Assembly (NCBI GenBank): GCA_902476295.1
Contig: CABSDC010000003.1
Span: forward strand, 1 to 64,000
Reading direction: 5' to 3'
DNA length: 64,000 nt
From: SFTJ01 sp905210415
Lineage (GTDB): Bacteria; Bacteroidota; Bacteroidia; Bacteroidales; Muribaculaceae
The translations under genes were made by a program, and so were the position numbers. Below, in pieces: positions 1 to 9,038 of this stretch (positions are counted from its first letter, which is position 1; the number at the start of each line of letters is the position of its first letter). The notes beneath the pieces were generated by a model that was given only the letters and a program-made list of their open reading frames with translations, was not told where the DNA came from and made no database searches.

Positions 1-2301
1 CGCCAAATCCGGCTGCGTCATCGTCCTTCCACGGGAGGTTGCGACGGAACTCAAATTGAGAACCAATATAAGAGATATCATATAGGTATGGCACACCTGA
101 GTCCTTATCGTCGAGGAATCCGGCATAAGCATTTTCTCCTTCTCCTGCCACAAACGAATCTGGAGCAGATATGCGAGTAAAGCCATTTACCACCATCACC
201 ATTCCCTTAGAATCTTTTGCCACACCAAGGGCAAGAACTTCAGAATCGAAACTGCGGCCACCTTCGTTCAAAGCCACAATCTTAAAGCTGTGGATAGCGT
301 TGTCTGTGATTGTCACCTTATAGTGAGTGTCGGCTGTCCCCCAGCCACTTCGCGGAAGGCGCCTTCACCAACGCGTTCCATCACGATATACCTTTCAGCA
401 TCAGCATTTGCGCATTGAGCATCGGCTGTTGGAAGCCAAGTGAGTGTAAACACATTATTGCCCTCCGATGCGATTGCAAACGAATTTACAGGAAGTGGTT
501 GCACCTTATATTCACGACCATCGCGCTTAGCAATGAATTCAAGCATACCCTTATAAATAGCGCGGCTCACAGTGAAGCGGAATGTTGGGTCGAGGCCGTA
601 GCGCATATCAGCAAAGTTTTGATGCGACAGCAACTCAAGCAACATGGTTGGCACTTCTGGCACACGGGCTTCGTAATAAGACTTATCCCACATGCCACGA
701 CGTGTCCAGTTTGGCTCGAACAATGCGCGCACATCGTTACATATATTGGTTGATATAGCATTCACCAGGCTTCGTGAGTATCCACGTGGAGTGCCGTTGG
801 CATAATTTCCATATTTGTCCGACATATAGATGCCGAGAGTACCGATGATGCTATCGTTTGGAGTAGTGCCGGCATCAGAGTGGAATGCGAACGACAAATC
901 TACCGGGATATTCAAGCCGGCACGGTCAGGCAAAGCATTCGAACCACCAGCGAGCCAGTTGACCCATTCGGCGCGACTACGATAGTCGTCATTGTAATCG
1001 TTGGTGAGTTTCGACAATGTGTACACCGAGTCAGGAGCACCTGCCCATTGTAGCCAATAGCGTGCGCCCTCGGTGAAACGAGGATAACCCGAAGTGATAT
1101 ATTTATAGTCGATACGGTCGTCGTAAGTGTAAGCCACCTTCTCGCCTTCTTCAGGTTTCTTCACCTTGCGAGCCACGTTGCCCATACCGCCACCAATCTT
1201 CACAGCATCGGCAGTAACAACACCCTTGTGCTTCGACACATTGCTCAATACCACCACGTCTTTGTTCTCACCCTTCTTCAATGGATAGTGGCCAAGGTAA
1301 ATCCATGTGCCAGAACCCATGCGTTGGTTAACCTTAAACGACTTGCTGCCGTCGAGGTAATTGATTGTGTATTGAGCATCTTCAATGCTCTCGTCAACGG
1401 TCTTATATGAAATATACACTGCATAAAGTCCGTCCTCTGGCATATTCACGCTCCAAGTAGCTTTCGAAGCATCCTTGTCGCGCTTTGTAGTCTGAACCTC
1501 TCTATATTTACCTTCGGTGAAAGGATTTTGATAATCTACATAGAAGTCACGCGTCCAAGCGAAACCAGTGCCTGCGCCTTCTGCCCAAGCCATCTTGCCT
1601 GCTGTCTCGACATACGAAGTCTGTGCCTTGCCGCCATCGGCATCAACCACAACCTCGAAGCTGTGAATGTCGCGGTCGCGAGGACTCATCACATATGCTC
1701 CGGCATTCTCAAGCATTGGCATCAAGAATGGCACCACAAATGATTGAGTATAAAGGTCTTCAACCGTTTGATTGAGTCGAGCGCGTTGCCATTCCCAACG
1801 ATTGACTTTTGGTTCGAAATACCAGCCATGGCTCTGCCACAATGCTATCACATTGCCACAAAGACCGTCCTTGTATTTGCTGTTTGCTGAAATTGGGGTG
1901 ATAAAGCCTTCGTTGTGACGAGAATATTTCTTGTCGAAACCCATCACATAGTTTTCGATGGCGTTACCATTGATATCGATTGCTACTTTATACTTCGAGA
2001 ACTTTGCTCCTGCCAACGCCTTGAAATCGGTCTTCAACTGCTCTATATCAGCCTTAGTGAATGGCACATCGCCATAATTACCATTTAGCGACACACTCAA
2101 CACTTTCTTTGCTGCATCTGCATTGATTGCAGTAACAGCCACTTGGCCAATGCCCATTTTTGATGGCACTGTGGCACGCAATGCCGATGTTGCCTTTGCC
2201 AAATCTGCACTGCTGAAGCTTTGCGCATCAACAAATTGAGCACCCATCATCGACAATCCAAGCATAAATACGCTTGAAAAAAACGCAAATTTTCGTTTCA
2301 T
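1..2301 (-). pseudogene. Secreted zinc amidase with golvesin-like domain, frameshifted and cut by window edge
   Basis: The reading frame from 2301 starts with a signal peptide (about 26 residues) and is open for 662 codons. It is a close paralogue of the next gene upstream. It keeps the Amidase_3-like pattern: a first His in the SHGWYFEP segment, a second His in FHSDAG and a Glu in TMLLELLSH, with a golvesin/Xly-type beta-sandwich domain between the first two. The frame stops at 313-315 just after a run of five G (plus strand C338-342). The downstream bases 1-312 are still coding in another frame and continue the paralogue's sequence (MVMVVNGFTR, DISYIGSQFEF, DDDAAGFG). One extra G would rejoin the frames, so this is either a sequencing error or a real frameshift. 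The 3' end lies outside the window. It probably cleaves peptidoglycan or another envelope polymer; the substrate is not known. Confidence 0.8.
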
Positions 2302-2366
2302 ATTCTCTTTAAGTATTTATTATATGGTATCTAGCGCAATTGCCTATATACACTTTCCTTAGCCTA

Positions 2367-2399
2367 CAAAAGTAATATAAAAATTCCGTTATTTTCAAC
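2367..2399 (-). promoter_or_regulatory. Bacteroidetes-type promoter for the first amidase gene
   Basis: Read on the minus strand: GTTG, 21 nt, TACTTTTG, which fits the -33 TTG / -7 TAnnTTTG consensus. It lies about 65 nt upstream of the ATG at 2301 and downstream of the terminator of the neighbouring paralogue, so the two amidase genes look separately transcribed. Confidence 0.55.
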
Positions 2400-2470
2400 T
2401 CTGCAAACCCCAAAATCCCTAAATTAAACATTATTTAATAATTATCCACATATTTTTAAAATTAGTGGAT

Positions 2471-2498
2471 AAAAAAAGCCCGTGGATTTTCCACGAGC
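2471..2498 (-). terminator. Intrinsic terminator of the second amidase gene
   Basis: On the minus strand GCTCGTGG, a 5-nt loop and CCACGGGC form an 8-bp stem with one G-T pair, followed by seven T. It lies 26 nt after the stop codon at 2525. Confidence 0.85.
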
Positions 2499-2524
2499 TT
2501 TTAGCTTATCATCTGAATATCAGA

Positions 2525-5521
2525 CTATTTCTCACACAAATACTCCATAGCGCGCTTCATGAGTTCTTCACGCTGTTTTGCGTCAACTATGGTCTCCAGA
2601 GGAAATCCTACCACCAAAGAGCGATAGCCTTCAAACTGCGCCGCCACGCCTGCGCCCATATTATTGTCGGCATACTGCATTATAGTTACGCCGTTCTTTC
2701 CACTTGGCAATATCCCATCAGGACTTTCCACGCAATAGATGCTATCATTGAGCGCGGTGCTGAATTGCGAATGCATCTCGTCAGAAAAGCCGCGCACCGA
2801 TGTCTGTACGGTATAGAATATACCCGACGCCTCAGCTTGCGACATACGCCATCTGTAGCCAAGCACATCGCGGGCAAAGTCGATTTTCTCTTTGCTTTGC
2901 TGCTTCTTGTCCCAGATGTCGCTTGCCACATACGATCCGCTCACAAGCATGCCGCCACCATTTTGGGTGAATCTCTTCACCGCATCCATCAGAGCTTCCG
3001 AGAAGATCGCATAGCGGTTTGGCACTGCGCCTCGGCCAATCTGCACTTCTTTCTGCTTGCCAAGCGCCAAGTCCATCACGCAATATGGTGCAAGGTTTAT
3101 GCCTTCTTCCACGGCCTGAACGCTGCTGCTGGCAAAACTATAGCCAGCCTTAAGTAGGGCCTCACCATGCACTGCTGGATAGTCGAATGTATTACCGGCT
3201 ATCACATCGCACTCATAGTCGCCGTTGCTGGCACCGAAACCTGCAGAATCATCGTCGCTCCAATCTACTCCGCAACGGAAATCAAACTGCGAACCGATAT
3301 ACGAGATATCCTTCACGTATGGCACGCCGTGGTCTTTCTTATCACAGAAACCTGCCACGTCGTCGCTGCCTCTGCCCGACTCAAACCAGTCTGGTGCCGA
3401 CACGCGAGTGAAACCATTCACCACCATCACTCTGCCCTTTGACTGTGGAGCAATACCGCAAGCAAGCACCTCTGATGGGAAACTACGGCCGCCATCGTTC
3501 ACAGCAGTCACACGCAGGCTGTGCACCTCGTTGTCCTTCACTTTCACCAGATAGCAAGGAACACTCACTGTGGCAACCTCACGGAATGCACCCTTACCGA
3601 TGCGCTCTTCCACCACATATCGTGTAGGCATGGCACCACCAACGGTAAGGCTATCGGCAGTTGGCTTCCAAGAGAGCAAGAAACCATCGTCACCACTCTC
3701 GGTGAGCGACATCGAGCACACTGGCAAGGGTTGCACAGAGAATTTGCGGCCATCGCGACGAGCAATAAACTCAAGCATACCCTTATATATCGCACGGCTC
3801 ACCGTGAAGCGGAACGCTGGGTCGAGTCCGTATTTCATGTCAGCGAAGTTGTGATGCGACAGCAATTCGAGCAACATAGTCGGAACCTCTGGCACTCTTG
3901 CTTCGTAGTACGACTTATCCCACATGCCTCGGCGAGTCCAATTCGGCTCAAACTGCGCACGCACATCGTTACAGATGTTTGTGCTGATGGCATTCGTGAG
4001 CAATCGAGAATAGATGCGAGGCGTGCCGTCGGCATAATCGCCAAATTTGTTCGACATATAGATGCCCAATGTGCCTATGATGCTATCATTTGTGGTATTT
4101 CCGGCATCAGAGTGAAATGCAAAAGCAATATCCACTGGGATATTCAAACCCTTTGCCTTTGGCAACACTTGCGAACCACCGGCTATCCAATTCACCCACA
4201 TACCGCGGCCGCGATAATCGTCGTTGTAATCATTGAGCAGATGCGACTGTGTATATACCGAATCTGGCACGCCAGCCCATTGCATCCAGTATCTCGCACC
4301 CTCGGTGAAACGAGGATGACGGCTCAACTGATAGCCATAGTCAATGCGCTCATCATATTTATAGCCCACATTATCGGTTTCGGCGGGACGCTCCACACGG
4401 CGGGCAATATTGCCCATACCACCGCCCACCTTCACGGCATCGGCGGTGACAATGCCCTTGCCTTTCGACAGGTTGCTGAGCGTAACCAAATCTTTATTTT
4501 CACCTTCAGCCAATGGGAATGTGCCTAGATATATCCATGTGCCACCACCCATCTTCTGATTTACCTTAATACGAGTTTTGCCAGCAAGGCTGTTCACTTC
4601 ATACATCGCATCGACAACGCTTTCGGGAAGGGTCTTATACGAAACATACACGGCATACTCGCCCGCCTTTGGCATATTGGCGCTCCACGATGCCACCGAA
4701 GCATCCTTTGCCTTCTTCACGGCCTTTGCCTGACGATAAGTGCCATCGACAAACGGATTCTGATATGCCACATATTGCTCACGCTTATATGCAAAGCCCG
4801 AGTGTTTACCAGCCTGCCAAGCCTTACCGCTTTCGGCATAGCCGCCTTGCGCCAGCGAGCCATCGTTGTCCACAATCACTTCCACCTTATTGACGTCTCG
4901 CTCGCGAGGACTCATCACATAAGCGCCCGCATTCTCAAGCATAGGCACAAGAAACGGCAACACGTATGATTGGGTGTAGAGATCCTCCACGGTCTGCCAG
5001 ATGCGTGCGCGCTGCCACTCCCAGCGATTGAGCTTTGGCTCGAAATACCAGCCATGGCTTTGCCACAACGCCACGATATTGCCATCAAGGCCTCGCGTGT
5101 AGCGGCGACCGTCGTCTTGCACCTGCACAAAAGGCGCATGGCTTCGAGCATACGCTTTGTCATACTCAGGAAGATAATTGGCAGCATCTGCGCCGTCAAT
5201 CATGATTTTAACGTCATAGTCGGAATAACTATTGCCAGCAATCGCTTTCACCTTTCGCTTCAGCGATGCGATATCGTCGCTCGTAAACGGCACGTTGGTA
5301 TATGCCCAATTACATTCCACTGTGAGTGTTTTACTCTTACTATCGGCATCAACACTTGTCACTTTAGGCACGCCGATGCCCATATGCTGGGGTATGGTCT
5401 GCCTTAGAGCCTGCGAGGCTTGATCGATGACGCTCTTACTCAAAATTTCGGCATCTGCTGCCACCCCACCCAAAGCGAGTACAGCAGCCGAAGCCAACTT
5501 CAAAACATCCAATTTTTTCAT
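2525..5521 (-). CDS. Secreted zinc-dependent amidase with golvesin-like domain and Fn3-like region
   Basis: The product is 998 residues counted from the ATG at 5521; a TTG four codons upstream is possible but less likely. A signal peptide covers about 1-24. An N-terminal domain (30-130) precedes an Amidase_3-like catalytic core split by an insertion: H156 in SHGWYFEP, E179 shortly after, H470 in FHSDAG and E552 in MLLELLSH fit the family's zinc-binding and catalytic pattern. The insertion (about 240-368) resembles the golvesin C-terminal/xanthan lyase carbohydrate-binding domain, with GGGTWIYLGTF and VTADAVKVGGG. A fibronectin-III-like stretch follows (600-690), then an alpha/beta C-terminal domain of about 300 residues. 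Such proteins are often labelled xanthan lyase in Bacteroidales; from the residues I infer an amidase acting on the cell wall or extracellular glycan. It forms a tandem pair with the frameshifted downstream paralogue. Confidence 0.75.
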   Translation of the reverse strand: MKKLDVLKLASAAVLALGGVAADAEILSKSVIDQASQALRQTIPQHMGIGVPKVTSVDADSKSKTLTVECNWAYTNVPFTSDDIASLKRKVKAIAGNSYSDYDVKIMIDGADAANYLPEYDKAYARSHAPFVQVQDDGRRYTRGLDGNIVALWQSHGWYFEPKLNRWEWQRARIWQTVEDLYTQSYVLPFLVPMLENAGAYVMSPRERDVNKVEVIVDNDGSLAQGGYAESGKAWQAGKHSGFAYKREQYVAYQNPFVDGTYRQAKAVKKAKDASVASWSANMPKAGEYAVYVSYKTLPESVVDAMYEVNSLAGKTRIKVNQKMGGGTWIYLGTFPLAEGENKDLVTLSNLSKGKGIVTADAVKVGGGMGNIARRVERPAETDNVGYKYDERIDYGYQLSRHPRFTEGARYWMQWAGVPDSVYTQSHLLNDYNDDYRGRGMWVNWIAGGSQVLPKAKGLNIPVDIAFAFHSDAGNTTNDSIIGTLGIYMSNKFGDYADGTPRIYSRLLTNAISTNICNDVRAQFEPNWTRRGMWDKSYYEARVPEVPTMLLELLSHHNFADMKYGLDPAFRFTVSRAIYKGMLEFIARRDGRKFSVQPLPVCSMSLTESGDDGFLLSWKPTADSLTVGGAMPTRYVVEERIGKGAFREVATVSVPCYLVKVKDNEVHSLRVTAVNDGGRSFPSEVLACGIAPQSKGRVMVVNGFTRVSAPDWFESGRGSDDVAGFCDKKDHGVPYVKDISYIGSQFDFRCGVDWSDDDSAGFGASNGDYECDVIAGNTFDYPAVHGEALLKAGYSFASSSVQAVEEGINLAPYCVMDLALGKQKEVQIGRGAVPNRYAIFSEALMDAVKRFTQNGGGMLVSGSYVASDIWDKKQQSKEKIDFARDVLGYRWRMSQAEASGIFYTVQTSVRGFSDEMHSQFSTALNDSIYCVESPDGILPSGKNGVTIMQYADNNMGAGVAAQFEGYRSLVVGFPLETIVDAKQREELMKRAMEYLCEK

Positions 5522-5563
5522 CTTTTTCAACAATTTTTCACCATTACTTATCTATAATAACGA

Positions 5564-5602
5564 AGGGGATATGACCGACCATTACATCGCTACACATCCC
5601 CT
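5564..5602. other. Inverted repeat between kinase and amidase genes
   Basis: AGGGGAT (5564-5570) and ATCCCCT (5596-5602) can pair across a 25-nt loop, with extra TG/CA pairs next to the stem. No T-run follows on either strand, so a terminator call is not well supported. It could be a weak terminator for the kinase gene or a leader structure for the amidase gene. Confidence 0.35.
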
Positions 5603-5675
5603 CTATATCATATATACATTAATTTACTACTTTTCACTGCTAACGTCGCACATGGGCGCACATCACCGCAGCCAA

Positions 5676-6521
5676 TTATTGTCCGTCGAGCCAATCGTGA
5701 TATTTCACAATTCCAGGCATCGACCGGTGTATAATCTTCTTAATACTGATATCATATTTGTCGGCCAATTCACAAAGAATCTCGCTATATGTGCATGCCA
5801 CCAGACCAACGAAGCACAATGGATATGCCTTATAGTCATATTGCATGATATTTCTACGGAAGAATCGGTCGAACTCGCCACGCACCAAATCGCGCACATA
5901 CTCGTGGTCGAGATGCTCGCCCAAGAAGAACGAATAAGAACTCAACGTGCGGTTAGCGCCAGGGTTGTTATATACATGGTCCATCACTCGGTTGATGTCA
6001 AGCTCATATTTCTCAAGGAACTGAGTCTGCAATTCACTTGGTGCTAAGCCCTTCAAGCAATCGCTCACAAGCAATCGGCCAAGTGCCGCGCCACTGCCCT
6101 CGTCGCCAAGGATAAAACCGAGCGAGCTCACGTTTCTCACTATGTTGTTGCCATCATACAAGCACGAGTTGCTACCAGTGCCTAATATACATGCCAAACC
6201 CGGCTCGTTGACCAACAGTCCGCGTGCCGCACCCAATAGATTACTCTCCACAGTAGTCGGCGTCTTAAATTGAGCAACAAGCGACGACTCTATCATTTTC
6301 TTTTTATCATCGTTTGAGCAACCTGCTCCGTAGAAATATACGTGATCCCATCTACGCTTAAAAAAAGCCTTGGGCAGGTTAAGGCGTATGCTATGGCTTA
6401 TCTCTCTTCGAGTTAAGAAGAATGGATTCAATCCATCAGTGACGGCATGTTCCACAATTTTGTTGCCGTCCACAATACTCCATTCAGTTTTTGTGGTACT
6501 ACTTTCTGCAATGATTTTCAT
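5676..6521 (-). CDS. BadF/BadG/BcrA-type ATPase, N-acetylglucosamine kinase-like
   Basis: A 281-residue ASKHA-fold kinase of the BadF/BadG family that includes eukaryotic-type GlcNAc kinases. Phosphate-binding elements are visible: SSTTKTEW near the N terminus (where family members often have DGGGTKT), LGTGSNS in the middle and LGDEGSGAALG after it. The start was set at 6521 because the -7 box of a near-perfect promoter covers 6553-6560, which puts the earlier in-frame ATG at 6566 upstream of the transcript. Cytosolic phosphorylation of an amino sugar from cell wall turnover would suit its place beside two amidase genes, but substrate assignment is inference. The divergent first phosphate loop (no GGG) is worth noting. 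Confidence 0.75.
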   Translation of the reverse strand: MKIIAESSTTKTEWSIVDGNKIVEHAVTDGLNPFFLTRREISHSIRLNLPKAFFKRRWDHVYFYGAGCSNDDKKKMIESSLVAQFKTPTTVESNLLGAARGLLVNEPGLACILGTGSNSCLYDGNNIVRNVSSLGFILGDEGSGAALGRLLVSDCLKGLAPSELQTQFLEKYELDINRVMDHVYNNPGANRTLSSYSFFLGEHLDHEYVRDLVRGEFDRFFRRNIMQYDYKAYPLCFVGLVACTYSEILCELADKYDISIKKIIHRSMPGIVKYHDWLDGQ

Positions 6522-6552
6522 TATGCTTTCGTAACATTTTCCATATTCATCA

Positions 6553-6585
6553 CAAATATAACACATTACGATATGTTAAAACAAA
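6553..6585 (-). promoter_or_regulatory. Promoter of the BadF-like kinase gene
   Basis: Minus strand reads TTTG, 21 nt, TATATTTG, an exact match to the Bacteroidetes consensus. The start codon lies about 30 nt downstream of the -7 box. The rest of 6586-6784 is AT-rich and I see no gene in it. Confidence 0.75.
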
Positions 6586-6784
6586 CTTAACAACTTAAAT
6601 TTATTCATATTTCGCATTATTTAACACTCGTAAATATATTTTTAATAAGGAATTTAAAAATTCTGCTATTTTCAGTATTCTCATATAGTTAATAATCATT
6701 TACCTGTATTAATAAATATTTATTTTTTGAGTTTTACATCAAATTTGCCTCTACAAACCAATAATAACACTCCATTAAATCAAG

Positions 6785-6817
6785 AAAAAACGCTGACATC
6801 ATCTATTCTGCCAGCGT
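6785..6817 (-). terminator. Terminator of the TlpA-like gene
   Basis: On the minus strand ACGCTG and CAGCGT pair across a 16-nt loop and are followed directly by six T. It starts 23 nt beyond the stop codon of the thioredoxin-like gene. Confidence 0.75.
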
Positions 6818-6839
6818 CGTTCAACATATTTATTATTTT

Positions 6840-7394
6840 TTATTGTTGCATTATCGAGTCGATATAAGATACAAACTTTTTAAACTTAACCTCCTCATAC
6901 AAGCGAGTGAGATAGATAATCTTGCCATCGGCATCAATGAGCACATTGCGCGTAACACCAGCCTCTTTGCCGGCATACTTATAAAACACATCGCTGTTCT
7001 CATCGGCCAATGCAGGATAAGTAGCACCCACGGTTTTAAAGAATGGCTCGATGCGCTCCGATTCCTCATCTATATCAATGGCAAACAATGCGAATTTATC
7101 GTTATCCTTATACTTCTGCCAAATATCCTTTTCGATGAAAGGCATCTCTTCGCGGCACACTCGGCACCAACTGGCTGCGAACTGCAGCATCACCACCTTT
7201 CCACGATAGTCTGACAACCTCACACTATCGCCTTTAGTATCCTTTAAAACAAAGTCTGGAGCCTCGTCTCCAACGCTCACAATAAATCCATCATCTTCAG
7301 TATTTTCTGATTTTGAGCCGCAACTTGAAAAAGCCACCGTCATAGCCGCCAATATGGCAATAGCAAACAGGTTTTTAATACATTTCATAAGCAT
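6840..7394 (-). CDS. TlpA/ResA-family lipoprotein thiol-disulfide oxidoreductase
   Basis: A 184-residue protein with a lipoprotein signal ending in the lipobox AFSSC, so it is probably anchored in the envelope and faces the periplasm. The thioredoxin-like fold shows VGDEAPDFVLKD at its start, the strand VVMLQFAASW, and a CxxC active site as WCRVCREEMP, followed by the typical acidic connector and VTRNVLIDADGKI. The length suits an AhpC/TSA-Redoxin TlpA member. The likely role is reduction of periplasmic disulfides, in cytochrome maturation or redox defence. A second ATG two codons in (7388) is an equally good start. It stands alone, with its own promoter and terminator, just downstream of the nuo/atp block. 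Confidence 0.85.
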   Translation of the reverse strand: MLMKCIKNLFAIAILAAMTVAFSSCGSKSENTEDDGFIVSVGDEAPDFVLKDTKGDSVRLSDYRGKVVMLQFAASWCRVCREEMPFIEKDIWQKYKDNDKFALFAIDIDEESERIEPFFKTVGATYPALADENSDVFYKYAGKEAGVTRNVLIDADGKIIYLTRLYEEVKFKKFVSYIDSIMQQ

Positions 7395-7420
7395 TTTCAG
7401 GGTTTATATTGATATCTGCT

Positions 7421-7428
7421 CAAAGATA
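7421..7428 (-). promoter_or_regulatory. -7 box before the TlpA-like gene
   Basis: Minus strand TATCTTTG matches TAnnTTTG and sits 26 nt upstream of the ATG. No good -33 element is visible at the right distance. Confidence 0.5.
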
Positions 7429-7463
7429 AAGCAAATAAATTAAAAATCCTCACATTATCCAAT

Positions 7464-7497
7464 AAAAAAAGCAGGGAATATAATAAATATCCCCTGC
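7464..7497 (-). terminator. Terminator at the end of the nuo/atp block
   Basis: On the minus strand GCAGGGGATA and TATTCCCTGC form a 10-bp stem with one G-T pair and a 7-nt loop, followed by seven T. It begins 40 nt after the nuoN stop codon and is the only strong intrinsic terminator seen in the 17-kb block. Confidence 0.85.
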
Positions 7498-7536
7498 AAA
7501 TAGTATTTCTACAATTGAGACGCTAACGCATCACAA

Positions 7537-9000
7537 TCAATGAATGAACATAAACATAGCGCTTGAATCTGATGCGCAAGTGCTCAAGTAAGTGTAGATG
7601 CAGCTTGCGAGACCAATCAAGATAATGCCAAGTGTAGTGATGATCATTGCCACCTTTTCGCTTGCTGCCACCTTGAATGCTGGTATCACGCAATCGTCTT
7701 GCTTGATAAACATAGCCTTCACCACGAGCAAATAGTAGTAGAGCGAAATGATAGTATTGATCAAAGCGATAAGCACCAACACATAGATTGCTACACTGCC
7801 AGTGTGGCATGCGCCAACGAAGATGAAGAACTTGCTGAAGAATCCTGCAAATGGAGGAATACCTGCCAATGAGAACATCGCAAGCATCATTGCGAACGAC
7901 AACCATGGGTTGGTCTTAAACAAGCCGTTGTAATCGTCCATGTTCACCTTGCCAGTCTTGTTCTCGATCGCAGCAATCACACCGAATGCCGAGAGGTTTG
8001 AGAACACATAAACAAGCACATAGAACATAAGTGAAGCCAAACCAATTTCGTTAGCAGCAATCACACCAAGCATGATATAACCAGCTTGTGAGATTGAAGA
8101 GAACGCGAGGAATCGCTTCAAGTCGCGTTGACGGATCGCAAACAAGTTACCAAGAGTAATTGTAATAACAATCACAGCATAGAGCATCCATTCCCAAGCA
8201 ATGCTATAAGCAGAGCCAAACACTTGTGCAAGTATCACAAGGAATGAGAATGCTGCAGCGCCCTTAGAGATAACCGAAAGATATGAGGTAACTACTGTAG
8301 GAGCTCCTTGATAAACGTCGGCTGTCCACAAGTGGAAAGGAACCAACGAAAGTTTGAAACCAACGCCTGCGATCACAAATGCCAATGCCACTACGAGCAA
8401 TGCTGAGTGTCCGCCGATGATATTGCATGCAATATCGTTGAAGTAGAGCGAGCCACCGAGTGCATACACAAACGACAAACCGAGCATAAAGATTGCCGAA
8501 GAGAACACTGCTGTGAACATATACTTAGCAGCAGCCTCGTGGCTTTCGTAGTGCTTCTTGTCGAATGCTACAAGAGCAGCAAGAGGAAGTGAAGCTGTTT
8601 CCAAACCAATCACGAATAGCAAGAAGTGACGAGCCGACACCATCAAATACATACCGAAGAGTGTAGCAAGCAGCAATTCGTAGAATTCGCCGCGACGCAC
8701 CGACACATATTCAGAGTTGGCCCATTGTGTGGCTTGAATAAGCACTATCAGCATACCTGCATTGAGGATAAACTTGATAGCATAGGTGGCGCTTGTCTGT
8801 TCAAACATGCCAGCGAACGCTGTGCCTGTAGAGAACATAAACAAATTGGCTATAGTGAATACAGCAAAAATCACACATGTGAAAATCGACAACGATGATT
8901 GAGCCTTCTTAGGCATAAAAGTGTCGAAGAGGAACACTAACAGGAACACCAATAATAGTCCGAGTTCCTGTGGCATCATTAAAAATTGAGAATAATCCAT
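7537..9000 (-). CDS. nuoN: NADH-quinone oxidoreductase subunit N
   Basis: A 487-residue polytopic membrane protein of the Mrp/antiporter-like proton-pumping family (Proton_antipo_M). It carries the segment LPLAALVAFDKK and the core FKLSLVPFHLWTADVYQGAPTVV, written here as FHLWTADVYQGAP, which is a hallmark of NuoN. About 14 hydrophobic segments are visible. It is the last gene of the block, with nuoM 38 nt upstream. It is one of the three antiporter-type subunits in the membrane arm of complex I. Confidence 0.95.
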   Translation of the reverse strand: MDYSQFLMMPQELGLLLVFLLVFLFDTFMPKKAQSSLSIFTCVIFAVFTIANLFMFSTGTAFAGMFEQTSATYAIKFILNAGMLIVLIQATQWANSEYVSVRRGEFYELLLATLFGMYLMVSARHFLLFVIGLETASLPLAALVAFDKKHYESHEAAAKYMFTAVFSSAIFMLGLSFVYALGGSLYFNDIACNIIGGHSALLVVALAFVIAGVGFKLSLVPFHLWTADVYQGAPTVVTSYLSVISKGAAAFSFLVILAQVFGSAYSIAWEWMLYAVIVITITLGNLFAIRQRDLKRFLAFSSISQAGYIMLGVIAANEIGLASLMFYVLVYVFSNLSAFGVIAAIENKTGKVNMDDYNGLFKTNPWLSFAMMLAMFSLAGIPPFAGFFSKFFIFVGACHTGSVAIYVLVLIALINTIISLYYYLLVVKAMFIKQDDCVIPAFKVAASEKVAMIITTLGIILIGLASCIYTYLSTCASDSSAMFMFIH

Positions 9001-9038
9001 CTTTATATTTTCCTGTCTTTAATTCAACACTTAATTTA

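Noticed and set aside
3521..4528. Long open frame on the plus strand opposite the second amidase
   Set aside because: It has no family similarity that I can see, is rich in His/Arg/Cys as expected for antisense frames, and lies opposite a convincing gene.
5427..6047. 206-codon plus-strand frame across the amidase-kinase junction
   Set aside because: It overlaps two well-supported minus genes and shows no domain.
6522..6566. Upstream ATG at 6566 as start of the BadF-like kinase
   Set aside because: The promoter -7 box at 6553-6560 lies inside this extension, so the start at 6521 is used.
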